A stretch of 21,246 nt of DNA from Chitinophagaceae bacterium (GCA_021151685.1 JAGKWS010000069.1:1-21246); one strand, 5' to 3'; shown: positions 1 through 8,171, counted from the stretch's first letter. Made by a program: numbers and translations. Notes: generated from the sequence alone by a model not told the origin.

Positions 1-27
1 TCTTCATGTTTGTACGTTAATTTGATG

Positions 28-57
28 CAAAATTACCTTCTAATTTTCATAACCAAA
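28..57 (-). promoter_or_regulatory. Divergent Bacteroidota-type promoter for a gene off the left edge
   Basis: Read on the minus strand, TTTG (57-54) is followed after 18 nt by TAATTTTG (35-28), a full match to the Bacteroidota -33/-7 pattern TTTG / TAnnTTTG. An ATG on the minus strand occupies 7-5, about 20 nt downstream of the -7 element, and would start a gene of which only ATG AAG A lies in the window. No coding signal is seen between 58 and 239. The product cannot be inferred. Confidence 0.55.
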
Positions 58-239
58 AAAGAAATTTATTAAATCATTTGTGAAACATGCTTCGCCGCAT
101 ACTGCCCATATAGCTTGTAATATCAAGACAATAGCGGTAATGCTTGTTCCTGTAAGTGCTACAGCCCCCAAACACCATACCTCCTGTCGCATTCATAATC
201 TCAGCAGCACCTCACAAAATTATATAGCACACATTTCTG

Positions 240-247
240 TACCTTTG
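240..247 (+). promoter_or_regulatory. -7 promoter element of mfd
   Basis: TACCTTTG matches TAnnTTTG exactly. It ends 7 nt before the mfd ATG, so transcription would begin at or within a few bases of the start codon and the mRNA would be nearly leaderless. No convincing -33 TTTG is seen at the expected distance. Confidence 0.5.
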
Positions 248-254
248 CGGCCCA

Positions 255-3200
255 ATGAACCTGGAAGTACTGCAGGGGTTATACCAGAACGATATCCGCG
301 TAAAACAGATTGCGGCCGGATACGCATTGCCCGGCCATTCACTACGCATCTATCTCGATAACCTTCGTGGCTCTTCGCTCAACTTTATTGCCGCCGCTGT
401 TTGGCAAAGTACCGATGCCAATCACGTCTTTATTCTGAACGATAAAGAGGAAGCCGCTTATTTCCATAACGATACCGAACACCTTACCAAGGGGTTGGAT
501 ATTTGTTTCTTCCCAGACTCCTTCAAGCGCAGCGGCAACTATACCGAGCTCAACAGCAGCCACGTAATGCTGCGCACCGAGGCATTATCGAAATTTGCCG
601 GTGGTTTACGTTCTGGCGGACCAGCCCATAAGAAAGTGCTGGTTACGTACCCCGAAGCCCTTTTCGAAAAGGTGGTCAATTCGTCGTCGCTCACGCAAAA
701 CATGATCAGCATCAAGGTGGGCGAAAACTTGAACATAGACCAATTGTTGGAGCAGTTTGTATCTCTCGGCTTTCGCCGCGAAGACTTTGTGTACGAGCCG
801 GGCCAGTTTGCCATACGTGGCGGCATTCTCGATATATATTCCTTCGGCAACGAGCACCCCTACCGTATAGAACTGTTCGATACCGAGGTAGACAGCATCC
901 GTATCTTCAATCCCGAGACCCAGCTATCCGAGCGTAAACTATTGCAGGTCTCTATCCTGCCCAATATAGAAACCAGGTTCGAGGCCAGCCAAAAGATATC
1001 GCTGCTCGACTTCCTGCCGGCCAATACCATTATCTGGGCCAAGGATCTGAACTTTGTAGTGGGCAAGCTGGGCAAAATGGCCGACGAACTGCCCGAACGC
1101 CTGAAGAACACACAAGTAGCCGTAGACCACGAGGAAGACATGCTGAAAGAAATTTCGCCTTCCGACTTCGAAACCGATGGTACATGGCAAGACAAAATAG
1201 CCCGCCGTCACCTCATAGAGTGGTACAACCACTCGCTGGAACAGATAACCGGCCCCGATATTGATGCCACTTTTCAGTTTGCTACCGAAGAGCAGCCGGT
1301 CTTCAATCGCCAGTTCAATATGCTGATAGCCGACCTGCAAAAGCGGGTTACTGCCAAATATGTGCCCTACATATTTGCCGACAACCCCAAACAACTGGAG
1401 CGTTTGCGCAGCATCTTCGACGACCTGAATGCTGGTATACAGTTTGTACCCATACCGGTATCCATCAGCAAGGGTTTTATAGACCACGACAAAAAGGTGA
1501 TTTGTTATACCGATCACCAGATATTTCAGCGGTACCACAAGTACAATGTAAAGCAGGCCTACTCCAAGGGCAAGGCCCTTACCCTGCGTGCCCTGCGCGA
1601 GCTTACCCCCGGCGACTATGTAACCCATATAGACCATGGTGTGGGCGTGTACAGCGGCTTGCAGAAGATAGAGGTAAACGGTGCCATGCAAGAGGCCATA
1701 CGCATCTTGTACAAAGACAACGATGTGCTGTATGTCAACATCAACTCGCTGCACAAAATAAGCAAGTACACCGGCAAGGAAGGTAGCGTGCCGCGTATGA
1801 ACAAGCTGGGTAGCGATGCATGGCAGAAGCTGAAGAACAAAACCAAGAAGCAGGTAAAAGACATAGCTGCCGACCTCATAAAACTCTATGCCAAAAGAAA
1901 GGCATCGGAGGGGTTTGCCTTTACGCCCGATAGCTATATGCAAACCGAGCTGGAGGCATCGTTCTTTTACGAAGACACCCCCGACCAAAGCAAGGCCACT
2001 GCCGATGTGAAGCGCGATATGGAATCGCCATCGCCCATGGACAGGTTGGTATGTGGCGATGTGGGCTTTGGCAAAACCGAGATTGCGGTGCGTGCCGCCT
2101 TCAAGGCCGTGGGCGATAGCAAGCAGGCTGCAGTACTGGTGCCCACAACCATTCTTGCGTTTCAGCACTACAACACCTTCAAAGACAGGTTGAAGGACTT
2201 CCCGGCCAATGTGGACTATGTGAACCGTTTCAAGTCGGCAAAGGAGAAGAAAGAAACCCTGAAGCGGCTGGAAGAAGGCAAGATAGACATCATAATAGGT
2301 ACCCACGCCCTGCTGGGCAAGGATGTGAAGTTCAAAGATCTGGGCATCCTGATTATAGACGAAGAGCAGAAATTTGGCGTAGGTTCTAAAGAAAAGCTGC
2401 GCGAAATGAAGGCCAATGTAGACACCCTCACCCTTACGGCCACACCCATACCCCGCACCATGCAGTTCTCGCTCATGAATGCGCGCGACCTCAGCATCAT
2501 CAACACCCCGCCACCCAACCGCCAGCCCGTACATACCGAGGTAATGGTGTTTGATGAATATGCCATACGCGAGGCCGTGTACTACGAGACCGAGCGTGGC
2601 GGGCAGGTGTTCTTTATACACAACCGGGTGCAGAGCCTTGTAGAAATGGTGACCCTGCTGCGCAACCTGTGCCCCGACCTGAGCATAGGCATGGCCCACG
2701 GCCAAATGGAGGGCCACCAACTGGAAGAAGCCCTGTACAAGTTTATAGAAAAGAAGTACGATGTGCTGTGCTGTACCAACATTGTAGAGAGTGGGGTAGA
2801 CATATCGAACGCTAATACCATTATTGTCAACAATGCCCACCAGTTTGGCCTTAGCGACCTGCACCAGCTACGCGGCCGTGTGGGGCGCAGCAACAAAAAG
2901 GCATTCTGTTATCTCATAGCACCGCCCAAAAGCCTGTTGCCCGGCGATAGCCGCAAACGGCTGGAAACGTTGGAGCAGTTCAACGAGTTGGGCAGTGGTT
3001 TCCAGATAGCCATGCGCGATTTGGATATACGCGGTGCCGGCAACCTGCTGGGTGGCGAGCAGAGCGGCTTCATTACCGAAATAGGCTTCGAGATGTACCA
3101 GAAGATACTGGCCGAAGCCATGCGCGAGCTACGCACATCCGACTTCAAAGAGGTGTTCCGCGAGGAGCTGGACCGCAAGAAAGACTATGTAAGCGACTGC

Positions 3201-3650
3201 ACCATAGATACCGATCTGGAGATACTGATACCCGACAGCTATGTAACCAACATTACCGAGCGACTGTCGCTGTACACCCAGCTCGATGATTTGGAGACAG
3301 ACGAAGAGCTGAACCAGTTTGCCACATCGCTGCAAGACCGTTTTGGCCCCATACCGGCACAGGTGCAAGACCTGTTTACCACCCTGCAATGCCGCCGTGT
3401 GGCCTGCGAGCTGGGGTTTGAAAAGCTCATCATCAAAAACGAGCAAATGCGGTTATACTTTGTCAGCAATCCCGAGTCGCCCTACTTCGAGTCCGAGACC
3501 TTTAACCACATACTACACCACATACAAACCCGCACCATGCATGCCCGCCTGAAGCAGGTAGGCAAAAACTTCCTGCTGGTAGTAGACCGTATGAAAAAGA
3601 TGAAGGACGTGTACCAGTTCCTTACCGCCATGGTGAAGGTGGAAGGGTAG
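255..3650 (+). CDS. mfd: Transcription-repair coupling factor Mfd
   Basis: Cytoplasmic ATP-dependent DNA translocase that removes RNA polymerase stalled at lesions and recruits UvrA for nucleotide excision repair. The 1131-residue length is normal for Bacteroidota Mfd. Domains in order: UvrB-like N-terminal region (about 1-340, with AIRGGILDIY at 186-195), the CarD-like RNA polymerase interaction domain (about 450-520, GDYVTHIDHGVGVYSG), then the RecG-like helicase motor with Walker A GDVGFGKT (601-608), DEEQ box (702-705, in DEEQKFGVG) and TATPIPRT motif III (728-735). A second helicase lobe follows, and a TRCF C-terminal domain covers about the last 150 residues. The ATG at 255 is chosen because the protein aligns with the family from there and a TAnnTTTG element lies just upstream. 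The gene is intact. It converges with the next gene across 38 nt. Confidence 0.97.
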   Translation: MNLEVLQGLYQNDIRVKQIAAGYALPGHSLRIYLDNLRGSSLNFIAAAVWQSTDANHVFILNDKEEAAYFHNDTEHLTKGLDICFFPDSFKRSGNYTELNSSHVMLRTEALSKFAGGLRSGGPAHKKVLVTYPEALFEKVVNSSSLTQNMISIKVGENLNIDQLLEQFVSLGFRREDFVYEPGQFAIRGGILDIYSFGNEHPYRIELFDTEVDSIRIFNPETQLSERKLLQVSILPNIETRFEASQKISLLDFLPANTIIWAKDLNFVVGKLGKMADELPERLKNTQVAVDHEEDMLKEISPSDFETDGTWQDKIARRHLIEWYNHSLEQITGPDIDATFQFATEEQPVFNRQFNMLIADLQKRVTAKYVPYIFADNPKQLERLRSIFDDLNAGIQFVPIPVSISKGFIDHDKKVICYTDHQIFQRYHKYNVKQAYSKGKALTLRALRELTPGDYVTHIDHGVGVYSGLQKIEVNGAMQEAIRILYKDNDVLYVNINSLHKISKYTGKEGSVPRMNKLGSDAWQKLKNKTKKQVKDIAADLIKLYAKRKASEGFAFTPDSYMQTELEASFFYEDTPDQSKATADVKRDMESPSPMDRLVCGDVGFGKTEIAVRAAFKAVGDSKQAAVLVPTTILAFQHYNTFKDRLKDFPANVDYVNRFKSAKEKKETLKRLEEGKIDIIIGTHALLGKDVKFKDLGILIIDEEQKFGVGSKEKLREMKANVDTLTLTATPIPRTMQFSLMNARDLSIINTPPPNRQPVHTEVMVFDEYAIREAVYYETERGGQVFFIHNRVQSLVEMVTLLRNLCPDLSIGMAHGQMEGHQLEEALYKFIEKKYDVLCCTNIVESGVDISNANTIIVNNAHQFGLSDLHQLRGRVGRSNKKAFCYLIAPPKSLLPGDSRKRLETLEQFNELGSGFQIAMRDLDIRGAGNLLGGEQSGFITEIGFEMYQKILAEAMRELRTSDFKEVFREELDRKKDYVSDCTIDTDLEILIPDSYVTNITERLSLYTQLDDLETDEELNQFATSLQDRFGPIPAQVQDLFTTLQCRRVACELGFEKLIIKNEQMRLYFVSNPESPYFESETFNHILHHIQTRTMHARLKQVGKNFLLVVDRMKKMKDVYQFLTAMVKVEG

Positions 3651-3688
3651 AATTGATGGTATGCAACAACAGATGTTGGTAAAGGAAG

Positions 3689-4186
3689 TCAGTGTGCCCG
3701 GCACAGTCTATACTCTATCATATACATCAGCCGCACCAGTTCGGTGTTTTCGTTGCTGTACACATAGTAGTCTGGCACATCGCTGGTAAACGTTATGCTG
3801 CCCATGTTGTAGCCTATCCGGCTATAGTTGTAGTGCGACACGAAAAAGCGGGTGTTTATAGTTTCGGACTTTAGGCGATCTCTGTTGGCCAGAAAATAAC
3901 TAAAAACACCGGCACAACTGCTGATCGTTCTGCGGCCGTGCCAGCTACTAAAGGGGCACAGATAAGTATTGCCACTTTGTTGCCAAAAGATGAAGGTCTC
4001 TTTTTCGTAACCAGCAATGCAGCCACTGCATAAATGCTCATACACCAGCATAGTATCTATGTGCGCCTGTTTCAGCGAATCTGTAAATCGGGCTGTTTGT
4101 TGCCTGTAAGACGCATCATTGAAAGCTGCACACCGGGTAGATATAGTGACAGCACCCAACAAAAAAAGGACAACAAGGCGATACAT
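3689..4186 (-). CDS. Hypothetical exported protein, cysteine-containing
   Basis: A 165-residue protein that I do not recognise. It begins with a short hydrophobic stretch (VVLFLLGAV, residues 5-13) consistent with a signal peptide that could be cleaved near residue 21; Cys19 is not in a good lipobox. The mature part has four further cysteines before the tail (Cys53, Cys56, Cys77, Cys91), including a CSGC pair, and many Tyr/Ser residues, compatible with a disulfide-stabilised periplasmic protein. The frame is open across its whole length, it converges with mfd and is divergent from the hydrolase gene. The function is unknown. A spurious ORF cannot be wholly excluded, but the signal-like start and the absence of any competing gene on the other strand favour a real gene. 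Confidence 0.65.
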   Translation of the reverse strand: MYRLVVLFLLGAVTISTRCAAFNDASYRQQTARFTDSLKQAHIDTMLVYEHLCSGCIAGYEKETFIFWQQSGNTYLCPFSSWHGRRTISSCAGVFSYFLANRDRLKSETINTRFFVSHYNYSRIGYNMGSITFTSDVPDYYVYSNENTELVRLMYMIEYRLCRAH

Positions 4187-4234
4187 TTAGGGAAATTAAG
4201 GAAAAATTCTTGGGTGATGCCGGACGGAATCCGG

Positions 4235-4279
4235 CTACAGAAGTTTGGCGTAGGCAAAGCCTACGCCAAACTTCTGTAG
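4235..4279. repeat. Perfect 21-bp inverted repeat (REP-like hairpin) between divergent genes
   Basis: The left arm 4235-4255 reads CTACAGAAGTTTGGCGTAGG followed by C. The right arm 4259-4279 is its exact reverse complement, with only AAA between them. A smaller CCGGA/TCCGG inverted repeat (4220-4234) directly precedes it. No T-run follows on either strand, so it is not a typical intrinsic terminator. The core TTGGCGTAG also occurs in the repeats around the transposase at 5642-5650 and 7457-7465, which suggests the same family of mobile palindromes. Confidence 0.75.
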
Positions 4280-4486
4280 TCAATTTTACATGCTACGGCC
4301 AACATGGGGGCTGGCAGGGGCTGTCCTACTATGTCTGAACTTCAGTACTTCAAATTCCGTTCGCAGAACGGCATGCTATTATTGGTTCCAGATGCCCTTC
4401 GGAACATCAAGAACAACAGGGAATTTAAGAAAGTCTTAGCATCGCCATACACTACTTTTACCGCTCACATATATCTATTACATAAA

Positions 4487-5497
4487 ATGAGGGCGTTTAC
4501 AGTTATAGCAATCATTGCTGCCTTTGCATTAAGCTTTACAGCATGCAAAAAGAAAGACTTTTTGTATGATTATAATACAAGCGAACTCTTTGCTACACCT
4601 ACCGATACCGAGAAAGCTGCTGTAATGCATGATTGGCAACAACGAGATCTCTCCATTACCCAATACGCTGTTTTAAACCAGCTACTCGTTGCTGGTGGCC
4701 GGTACATACTAAAATTGGTTTCGTACAGGTTTCAGAATATGAATGAGTATGGCGCATTGCTGATACCTGCGCAAGCTGGCACTTTCCCTGTAAGAATGAT
4801 GGTAGGCGGCTTTGGCCATGAAATAACCACCAATACGCTTAATGTAGGTATTGATAGCACTACAGATGGTACTTTTATTTTGGCTGTACCGGCTTTACGC
4901 GGGCAGTCGCTATCGTTAACGGTAAATGGAGTTGCCTACACAACCCCTGTTAGTGAAGGCAGGCACTGCGATGCTTTTGATGGCGGTACCGATGATGTGC
5001 TGGCTATGCTCAATCTTATAGATACATTGGAAGAAAAGGCCGATGTAACCCGTACCGCTGTTAGAGGTGGTAGTAGGGGCGGCACTGTAGCCCTGCTGGC
5101 TGGTATTCGCGATGCAAGGGTGAAACGAGTTGTAAATGTTGTTGGTCCCACGGATATGCTTATCCTTACAAAAGCTACTGTTAATGATCCCACATACCAA
5201 TGCCAGTTCCTGGATGACTTGGTTAATAAACAAGCATCAGTTGCCGCTACAAGGCACAAAATGATTGCCAGCTCGCCCATATACTTTACAGAGCATTTGC
5301 CGCTGGTGCAGGTGCATATGGGCAGTAAAGACAATATGGTACCCGTTGAGCAAGGCAACCTGCTTCTACAGCGAATGACGGAACAGGGGCTGGCGGACCG
5401 GCTGGAATTTTATGTATACTATAAAACACATGAGGATATAGCTACTGACAATCCCGACCTTAACACCCGCATCCAGCAGTTTCTTGCACCGCTCTAA
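4487..5497 (+). CDS. Lipoprotein alpha/beta hydrolase (S9-like serine hydrolase)
   Basis: A 336-residue predicted outer-membrane or periplasmic lipoprotein with an alpha/beta hydrolase fold. The N-terminus is a lipoprotein signal, with a hydrophobic core at residues 4-16 and a lipobox ending FTAC, Cys20, followed by KKKD. The nucleophile elbow is GGSRGG with Ser196. The likely acid is Asp282 in GSKDNMVP and the likely base His315 in YYKTHED, in the order and spacing of prolyl-oligopeptidase-like or dienelactone-hydrolase-like enzymes. The substrate is unknown; peptidase or esterase are both possible. The frame stays open upstream to an ATG at 4304, but the signal peptide and lipobox only make sense from the ATG at 4487. 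It appears to be monocistronic. Confidence 0.8.
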   Translation: MRAFTVIAIIAAFALSFTACKKKDFLYDYNTSELFATPTDTEKAAVMHDWQQRDLSITQYAVLNQLLVAGGRYILKLVSYRFQNMNEYGALLIPAQAGTFPVRMMVGGFGHEITTNTLNVGIDSTTDGTFILAVPALRGQSLSLTVNGVAYTTPVSEGRHCDAFDGGTDDVLAMLNLIDTLEEKADVTRTAVRGGSRGGTVALLAGIRDARVKRVVNVVGPTDMLILTKATVNDPTYQCQFLDDLVNKQASVAATRHKMIASSPIYFTEHLPLVQVHMGSKDNMVPVEQGNLLLQRMTEQGLADRLEFYVYYKTHEDIATDNPDLNTRIQQFLAPL

Positions 5498-5610
5498 TAA
5501 GTATAGGTAAATGCTCCGCAGTTCTTATTTTAGGGTACATTTCAAATCTTCGCTTACTGTTTTTGTTCAATGCTTGCCGCAAAGGCGCATCTATCTTTAG
5601 GCAATACGAC

Positions 5611-5675
5611 TCCCCCAGTTGGCCGTAGTATATAAAAAAGCTTGGCGTAGTCTCCGACTACATCACAGCGGCTGT
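5611..5675 (+). repeat. Direct repeat, copy 1 (left flank of the RAYT island)
   Basis: This 65-nt unit begins TCCCCCAGTTGGCCGTAG and ends CACAGCGGCTGT. It recurs in the same orientation at 7428-7490, with one 2-nt indel in the TATA/A-run and one substitution. It contains the hairpin core GTAGTC-TCC-GACTAC and overlaps the left inverted repeat of the transposase. Confidence 0.85.
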
Positions 5676-5693
5676 CAATCTTCAGATTGACGA
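5641..5693 (+). repeat. Left inverted repeat of the RAYT element, two hairpins
   Basis: Its reverse complement matches 6275-6327 at 48 of 53 positions by hand alignment. It is composite. Hairpin 1 is GTAGTC/GACTAC around TCC. Hairpin 2 is GTCAATCT/AGATTGAC around TC. A roughly 12-nt spacer that differs between the ends separates them. This is the architecture of REP/REPIN palindromes mobilised by RAYT enzymes. A TTG (5687-5689) at the end of hairpin 2 lies 18 nt before TACCTTG (5708-5714), so this end may supply part of the transposase promoter. Confidence 0.8.
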
Positions 5694-5719
5694 AATACAA
5701 AATTTTCTACCTTGCAACT

Positions 5720-6265
5720 ATGAGTACTGGTTACCACATAGATGATCAATATGGTATGTATTTTCTCACATTCACAGTGGTAGATTGGGTAGATATTTTT
5801 ACCCGAAAGGTATACCGCGATATTGTTATTGACAGCCTGAATTTTTGCATCAAACATAAGGGACTATCGGTATTTGGGTTTGTAATTATGACCAATCATG
5901 TTCATCTTATTGCTCACAGTAAAACCGGCAAATTGTCGGACACCGTTCGGTATTTTAAAAAGTTTACAGCGCACTCGTTATTACAAGCAATAGAAACGGA
6001 AACCGAAAGCCGACGAGAGTGGTTGTTGTATAGGTTTGAATGGAATGCGGCACAACACGAGCGCAACAGCAAGTATCAGGTTTGGACACATGAAAACCAT
6101 GCTATCAGTATCACCACAAATGAATTCTATCGACAAAAACTGGAGTATATTCATCAAAACCCAATACGCGCCGGGTGGGTAGAACGGGAGGAAGATTATA
6201 CTTACAGCAGCGCAAAGGCATTATTTTGCAATACTAAAGGTATTGTAGATTTGTCTTATTGGTAA
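5720..6265 (+). CDS. REP-associated tyrosine transposase (RAYT, Y1/HUH family)
   Basis: A 181-residue single-strand DNA transposase of the Y1 (IS200/IS605-like) family, RAYT subgroup. The HUH metal-binding motif is NHVHLI (His60, His62). The catalytic tyrosine is most likely Tyr143 in EYIHQNPIRAGWV, the conserved signature of this group, followed by a YSSA motif near the C-terminus (residues 162-165). These enzymes nick and rejoin hairpin-bearing ends such as the inverted repeats on both sides. The start at 5720 gives the typical MSTGY opening; an in-frame TTG at 5687 lies inside the left repeat and is rejected. All motifs are intact, so the enzyme may be active. It has no partner gene. Confidence 0.92.
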   Translation: MSTGYHIDDQYGMYFLTFTVVDWVDIFTRKVYRDIVIDSLNFCIKHKGLSVFGFVIMTNHVHLIAHSKTGKLSDTVRYFKKFTAHSLLQAIETETESRREWLLYRFEWNAAQHERNSKYQVWTHENHAISITTNEFYRQKLEYIHQNPIRAGWVEREEDYTYSSAKALFCNTKGIVDLSYW

Positions 6266-6274
6266 AGATTTGCT

Positions 6275-6327
6275 TCGTCAATCTGAAGATTGACAGCCGC
6301 AAGGACGTAGTCGGAGACTACGCCCAG
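6275..6327 (-). repeat. Right inverted repeat of the RAYT element
   Basis: This is the inverted counterpart of 5641-5693. The first 26 nt and a later 18-nt block are identical to the reverse complement of the left end, with differences only in the spacer and one terminal base. It begins 10 nt after the transposase stop codon and runs into the truncated toxin reading frame, so it marks the break point of that gene. Confidence 0.8.
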
Positions 6328-6934
6328 CACAGGGAAAGGGATAGGAGCCGCTTACAAAAGAAGATTTGATTGGAAAGGTAGAAATAAACCTGTTAATGAT
6401 CATATTGACCCTTGGCATTTAGGCATTGAATGGCTTACTGGCATAGGTCCAAGAGAGCATCATTTTATTGACAGGGACCCTATGACGGAAATGCTCAAAC
6501 AACATAAACATATTGAGCAAACAAAAGAAATAGTAAGAAATAACATAAACAATATTAAGGTAGATGAGCCTAAGTCAAATCCATATGATCTTAAAGGGTT
6601 CGGAGGAGTTCCTAAATATTTTGGTGACTATTCGACACTACTGACTTTCGGTGCGACAGGAAATCTTGCGGTTACTTATTTGGGGTCCTATTCTCTGACG
6701 TATACTATTACTGAAATTAATTTAGAAAAGGGTACAGCTATAATACATTTTAAAGTTGCTAATTCATCTTCAATATCTTCGGGGTTTCGCCCGCCTGTGA
6801 TAGGTTATACAGAGATGTGGAATAATAATATAGGTAAACCTCTTAACAAAGCATTTGAAGACGGCCCTATGTCTAAAACAATACAAACATTTGAATGGGA
6901 TGAAACTATAAATTTGAATGGGAGCAAAAAATAA
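6311..6934 (+). pseudogene. 5'-truncated C-terminal domain of a probable RHS/polymorphic toxin
   Basis: The open frame runs from a stop codon (6308-6310) inside the right transposon repeat, and native-looking sequence starts near 6329. The first ATG is only at 6482 (150 residues), yet the frame upstream of it reads as good protein, with RFDWKGR, DPWHLGIEWLTG and PREHHF before that ATG. The gene has therefore lost its 5' part. From memory, a region of the pattern 'tGxGPR..., VTYLGSYSLTY, hydrophilic tail' is seen at the C-termini of RHS-repeat and related polymorphic toxin proteins; this is a family resemblance, not a search result. The toxic activity is unknown. The region is AT-rich compared with mfd or nadV, as expected for acquired DNA. 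The stop overlaps the next gene by 17 nt. Confidence 0.55.
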
Positions 6935-7355
6935 CATAACAATATCAACATTAATTGTAGCAATTATATGCTCACAATTGTGCTGTGATAGAACTGCACG
7001 ATCAAATGCTCATAAACTAATAGGCGTGTGGAAAAGTAATGATGGTGCCAGAGTTATATTGAATCAGGACAGCACATTTCAGGGAATTTCATTGCCCTCA
7101 AAACTATTTTTTATTCATCATTACGACGGAATGAAAAAAGTATTCAATGGGGTTGGTCGCTGGGAAATTGTTGAGTGGAAATTTCAATTCCCAACTATTA
7201 AGTTGTATTTCGATAGCACAAATGTGAATAAAACAACTGAAGTCTTTATTTATGTATCTGGTAGTGGCTTTTGGGAATACTCAGAACCTTTTAATACTTT
7301 ATTCCAATGGGAAGAGGAAGAAGGAGGTAATCGATATAAATATATCCGTCAGTAA
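6918..7355 (+). CDS. Small exported protein, candidate immunity protein for the toxin remnant
   Basis: A 145-residue protein with a hydrophobic signal (about residues 8-22) ending in LCCD. The cysteines could be lipidated, but the lipobox is not canonical. The mature part opens HKLIGVWKSNDGARVILNQD and continues with alternating strand-like segments, reminiscent of lipocalin-like small lipoproteins. It ends in an acidic WEEEEGG stretch. Its start overlaps the upstream toxin-like gene by 17 nt in another frame, the arrangement expected of a toxin-immunity pair. Base composition is AT-rich like the toxin remnant. Immunity function is inferred from position only; I do not recognise the family. 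Confidence 0.55.
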   Translation: MGAKNNITISTLIVAIICSQLCCDRTARSNAHKLIGVWKSNDGARVILNQDSTFQGISLPSKLFFIHHYDGMKKVFNGVGRWEIVEWKFQFPTIKLYFDSTNVNKTTEVFIYVSGSGFWEYSEPFNTLFQWEEEEGGNRYKYIRQ

Positions 7356-7427
7356 ATCAGCAAAAAATACTGAACGTGTCGCGACCGTTTTAGGTCGTAA
7401 CGTAATAGCAGGAGGTATAATGATGTA

Positions 7428-7490
7428 TCCCCCAGTTGGCCGTAGTATAAAAAAGCTTGGCGTAGTCTCCGACTACGTCACAGCGGCTGT
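7428..7490 (+). repeat. Direct repeat, copy 2 (right flank of the island)
   Basis: A 63-nt copy of 5611-5675 in the same orientation. It carries a complete hairpin CGTAGTC-TCC-GACTACG but lacks hairpin 2, so it resembles a solo REP. It lies 72 nt after the candidate immunity gene. Confidence 0.85.
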
Positions 7491-8157
7491 ACAGGCATTT
7501 GGGGGCGGGTGTTGCTTTATAGTTCATGCTTAGTGGCCAATGGAAGTATAGATTGCACCGGGCAGGTAGTGGGTGTTGTTCACTCAGCAGCAGCACTTGG
7601 GTAGCAACCGGGTGGGCATTGCCCCATTTGTGTATTGTTTTTCATGTTTTGGGCGCGGGTGGGTTGGTTTTGTTGACTATCAATAGATTGTGTGGTCAAT
7701 TGGAGGCCCCATGATGCTGTAAATGGGGCATAATGGGGCGACATGAGTGTGGAGTGGGAAAGCGCGCGATGTGTGTAGTTTCTCATTGTTACACATTCTC
7801 TTTTGCGTCGTTGGTGCCTCTCATCCATTTTCTGGCACATGGCACAGAATAGTAGCAGGCACATTCCATTAACCTGTTCATTTCGCTACACATACACCCC
7901 AAACAAATTCATAGCCACCTTTTGTAAACCATTTACCGCGCCACAACAACTGAATAACGATTGCCGTCGGGGCTTATCTATATTTGACCATAGCGAATCA
8001 GTAATTCAGTGTCAGCATGTTCACCTTGCGTGTGCCCCTCTTGTACCGCCGTCTATGCCTGTTGCATGGACCCACAGGGGTAGTGTATGGGGTGCCGTTT
8101 GGCTTTTGCAGCCCTGCTATCTGTAGCTACACTTTACATTTTACGGCACTACAATTG
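7491..8157. other. Intergenic stretch with no gene found
   Basis: About 670 nt between the second direct repeat and the LytTR regulator. Short open frames exist on both strands (for example 7526-7714, 7803-8126 and the minus strand at 7580-7864). Their translations are rich in Cys, Trp and His, have no recognisable domain, and lack upstream promoter motifs. G/T-rich patches occur around 7498-7680. No tRNA, CRISPR or clear terminator was seen. It may be decayed accessory DNA. TATCTTTC (8158-8165) just beyond it may be a weak -7 element for the following gene. Confidence 0.4.
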
Positions 8158-8171
8158 TATCTTTCACCCCA

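Noticed and set aside
939..2864. 641-codon open frame on the minus strand, antisense to mfd
   Set aside because: It lies wholly inside mfd. Its translation has no recognisable domain and looks like the compositional shadow of a codon-biased gene.
4357..4371. Small hairpin CCGTTC/GAACGG
   Set aside because: Only 6 bp with a 3-nt loop, no T-run and no relation to a promoter element. It is likely to occur by chance.
4304..4486. N-terminal extension of the hydrolase gene to an ATG at 4304
   Set aside because: It would bury a clear lipoprotein signal peptide and lipobox 60 residues inside the protein. The extension has no family resemblance.
7383..7396. Short inverted repeat CGACC/GGTCG after the candidate immunity gene
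   Set aside because: Five base pairs only and not followed by a T-run, so too weak to call a terminator.
7803..8126. 107-codon open frame upstream of the LytTR regulator
   Set aside because: Odd composition rich in Cys, His and Trp, no domain, no promoter motif, and overlapping open frames on the other strand. Not supportable as a gene.
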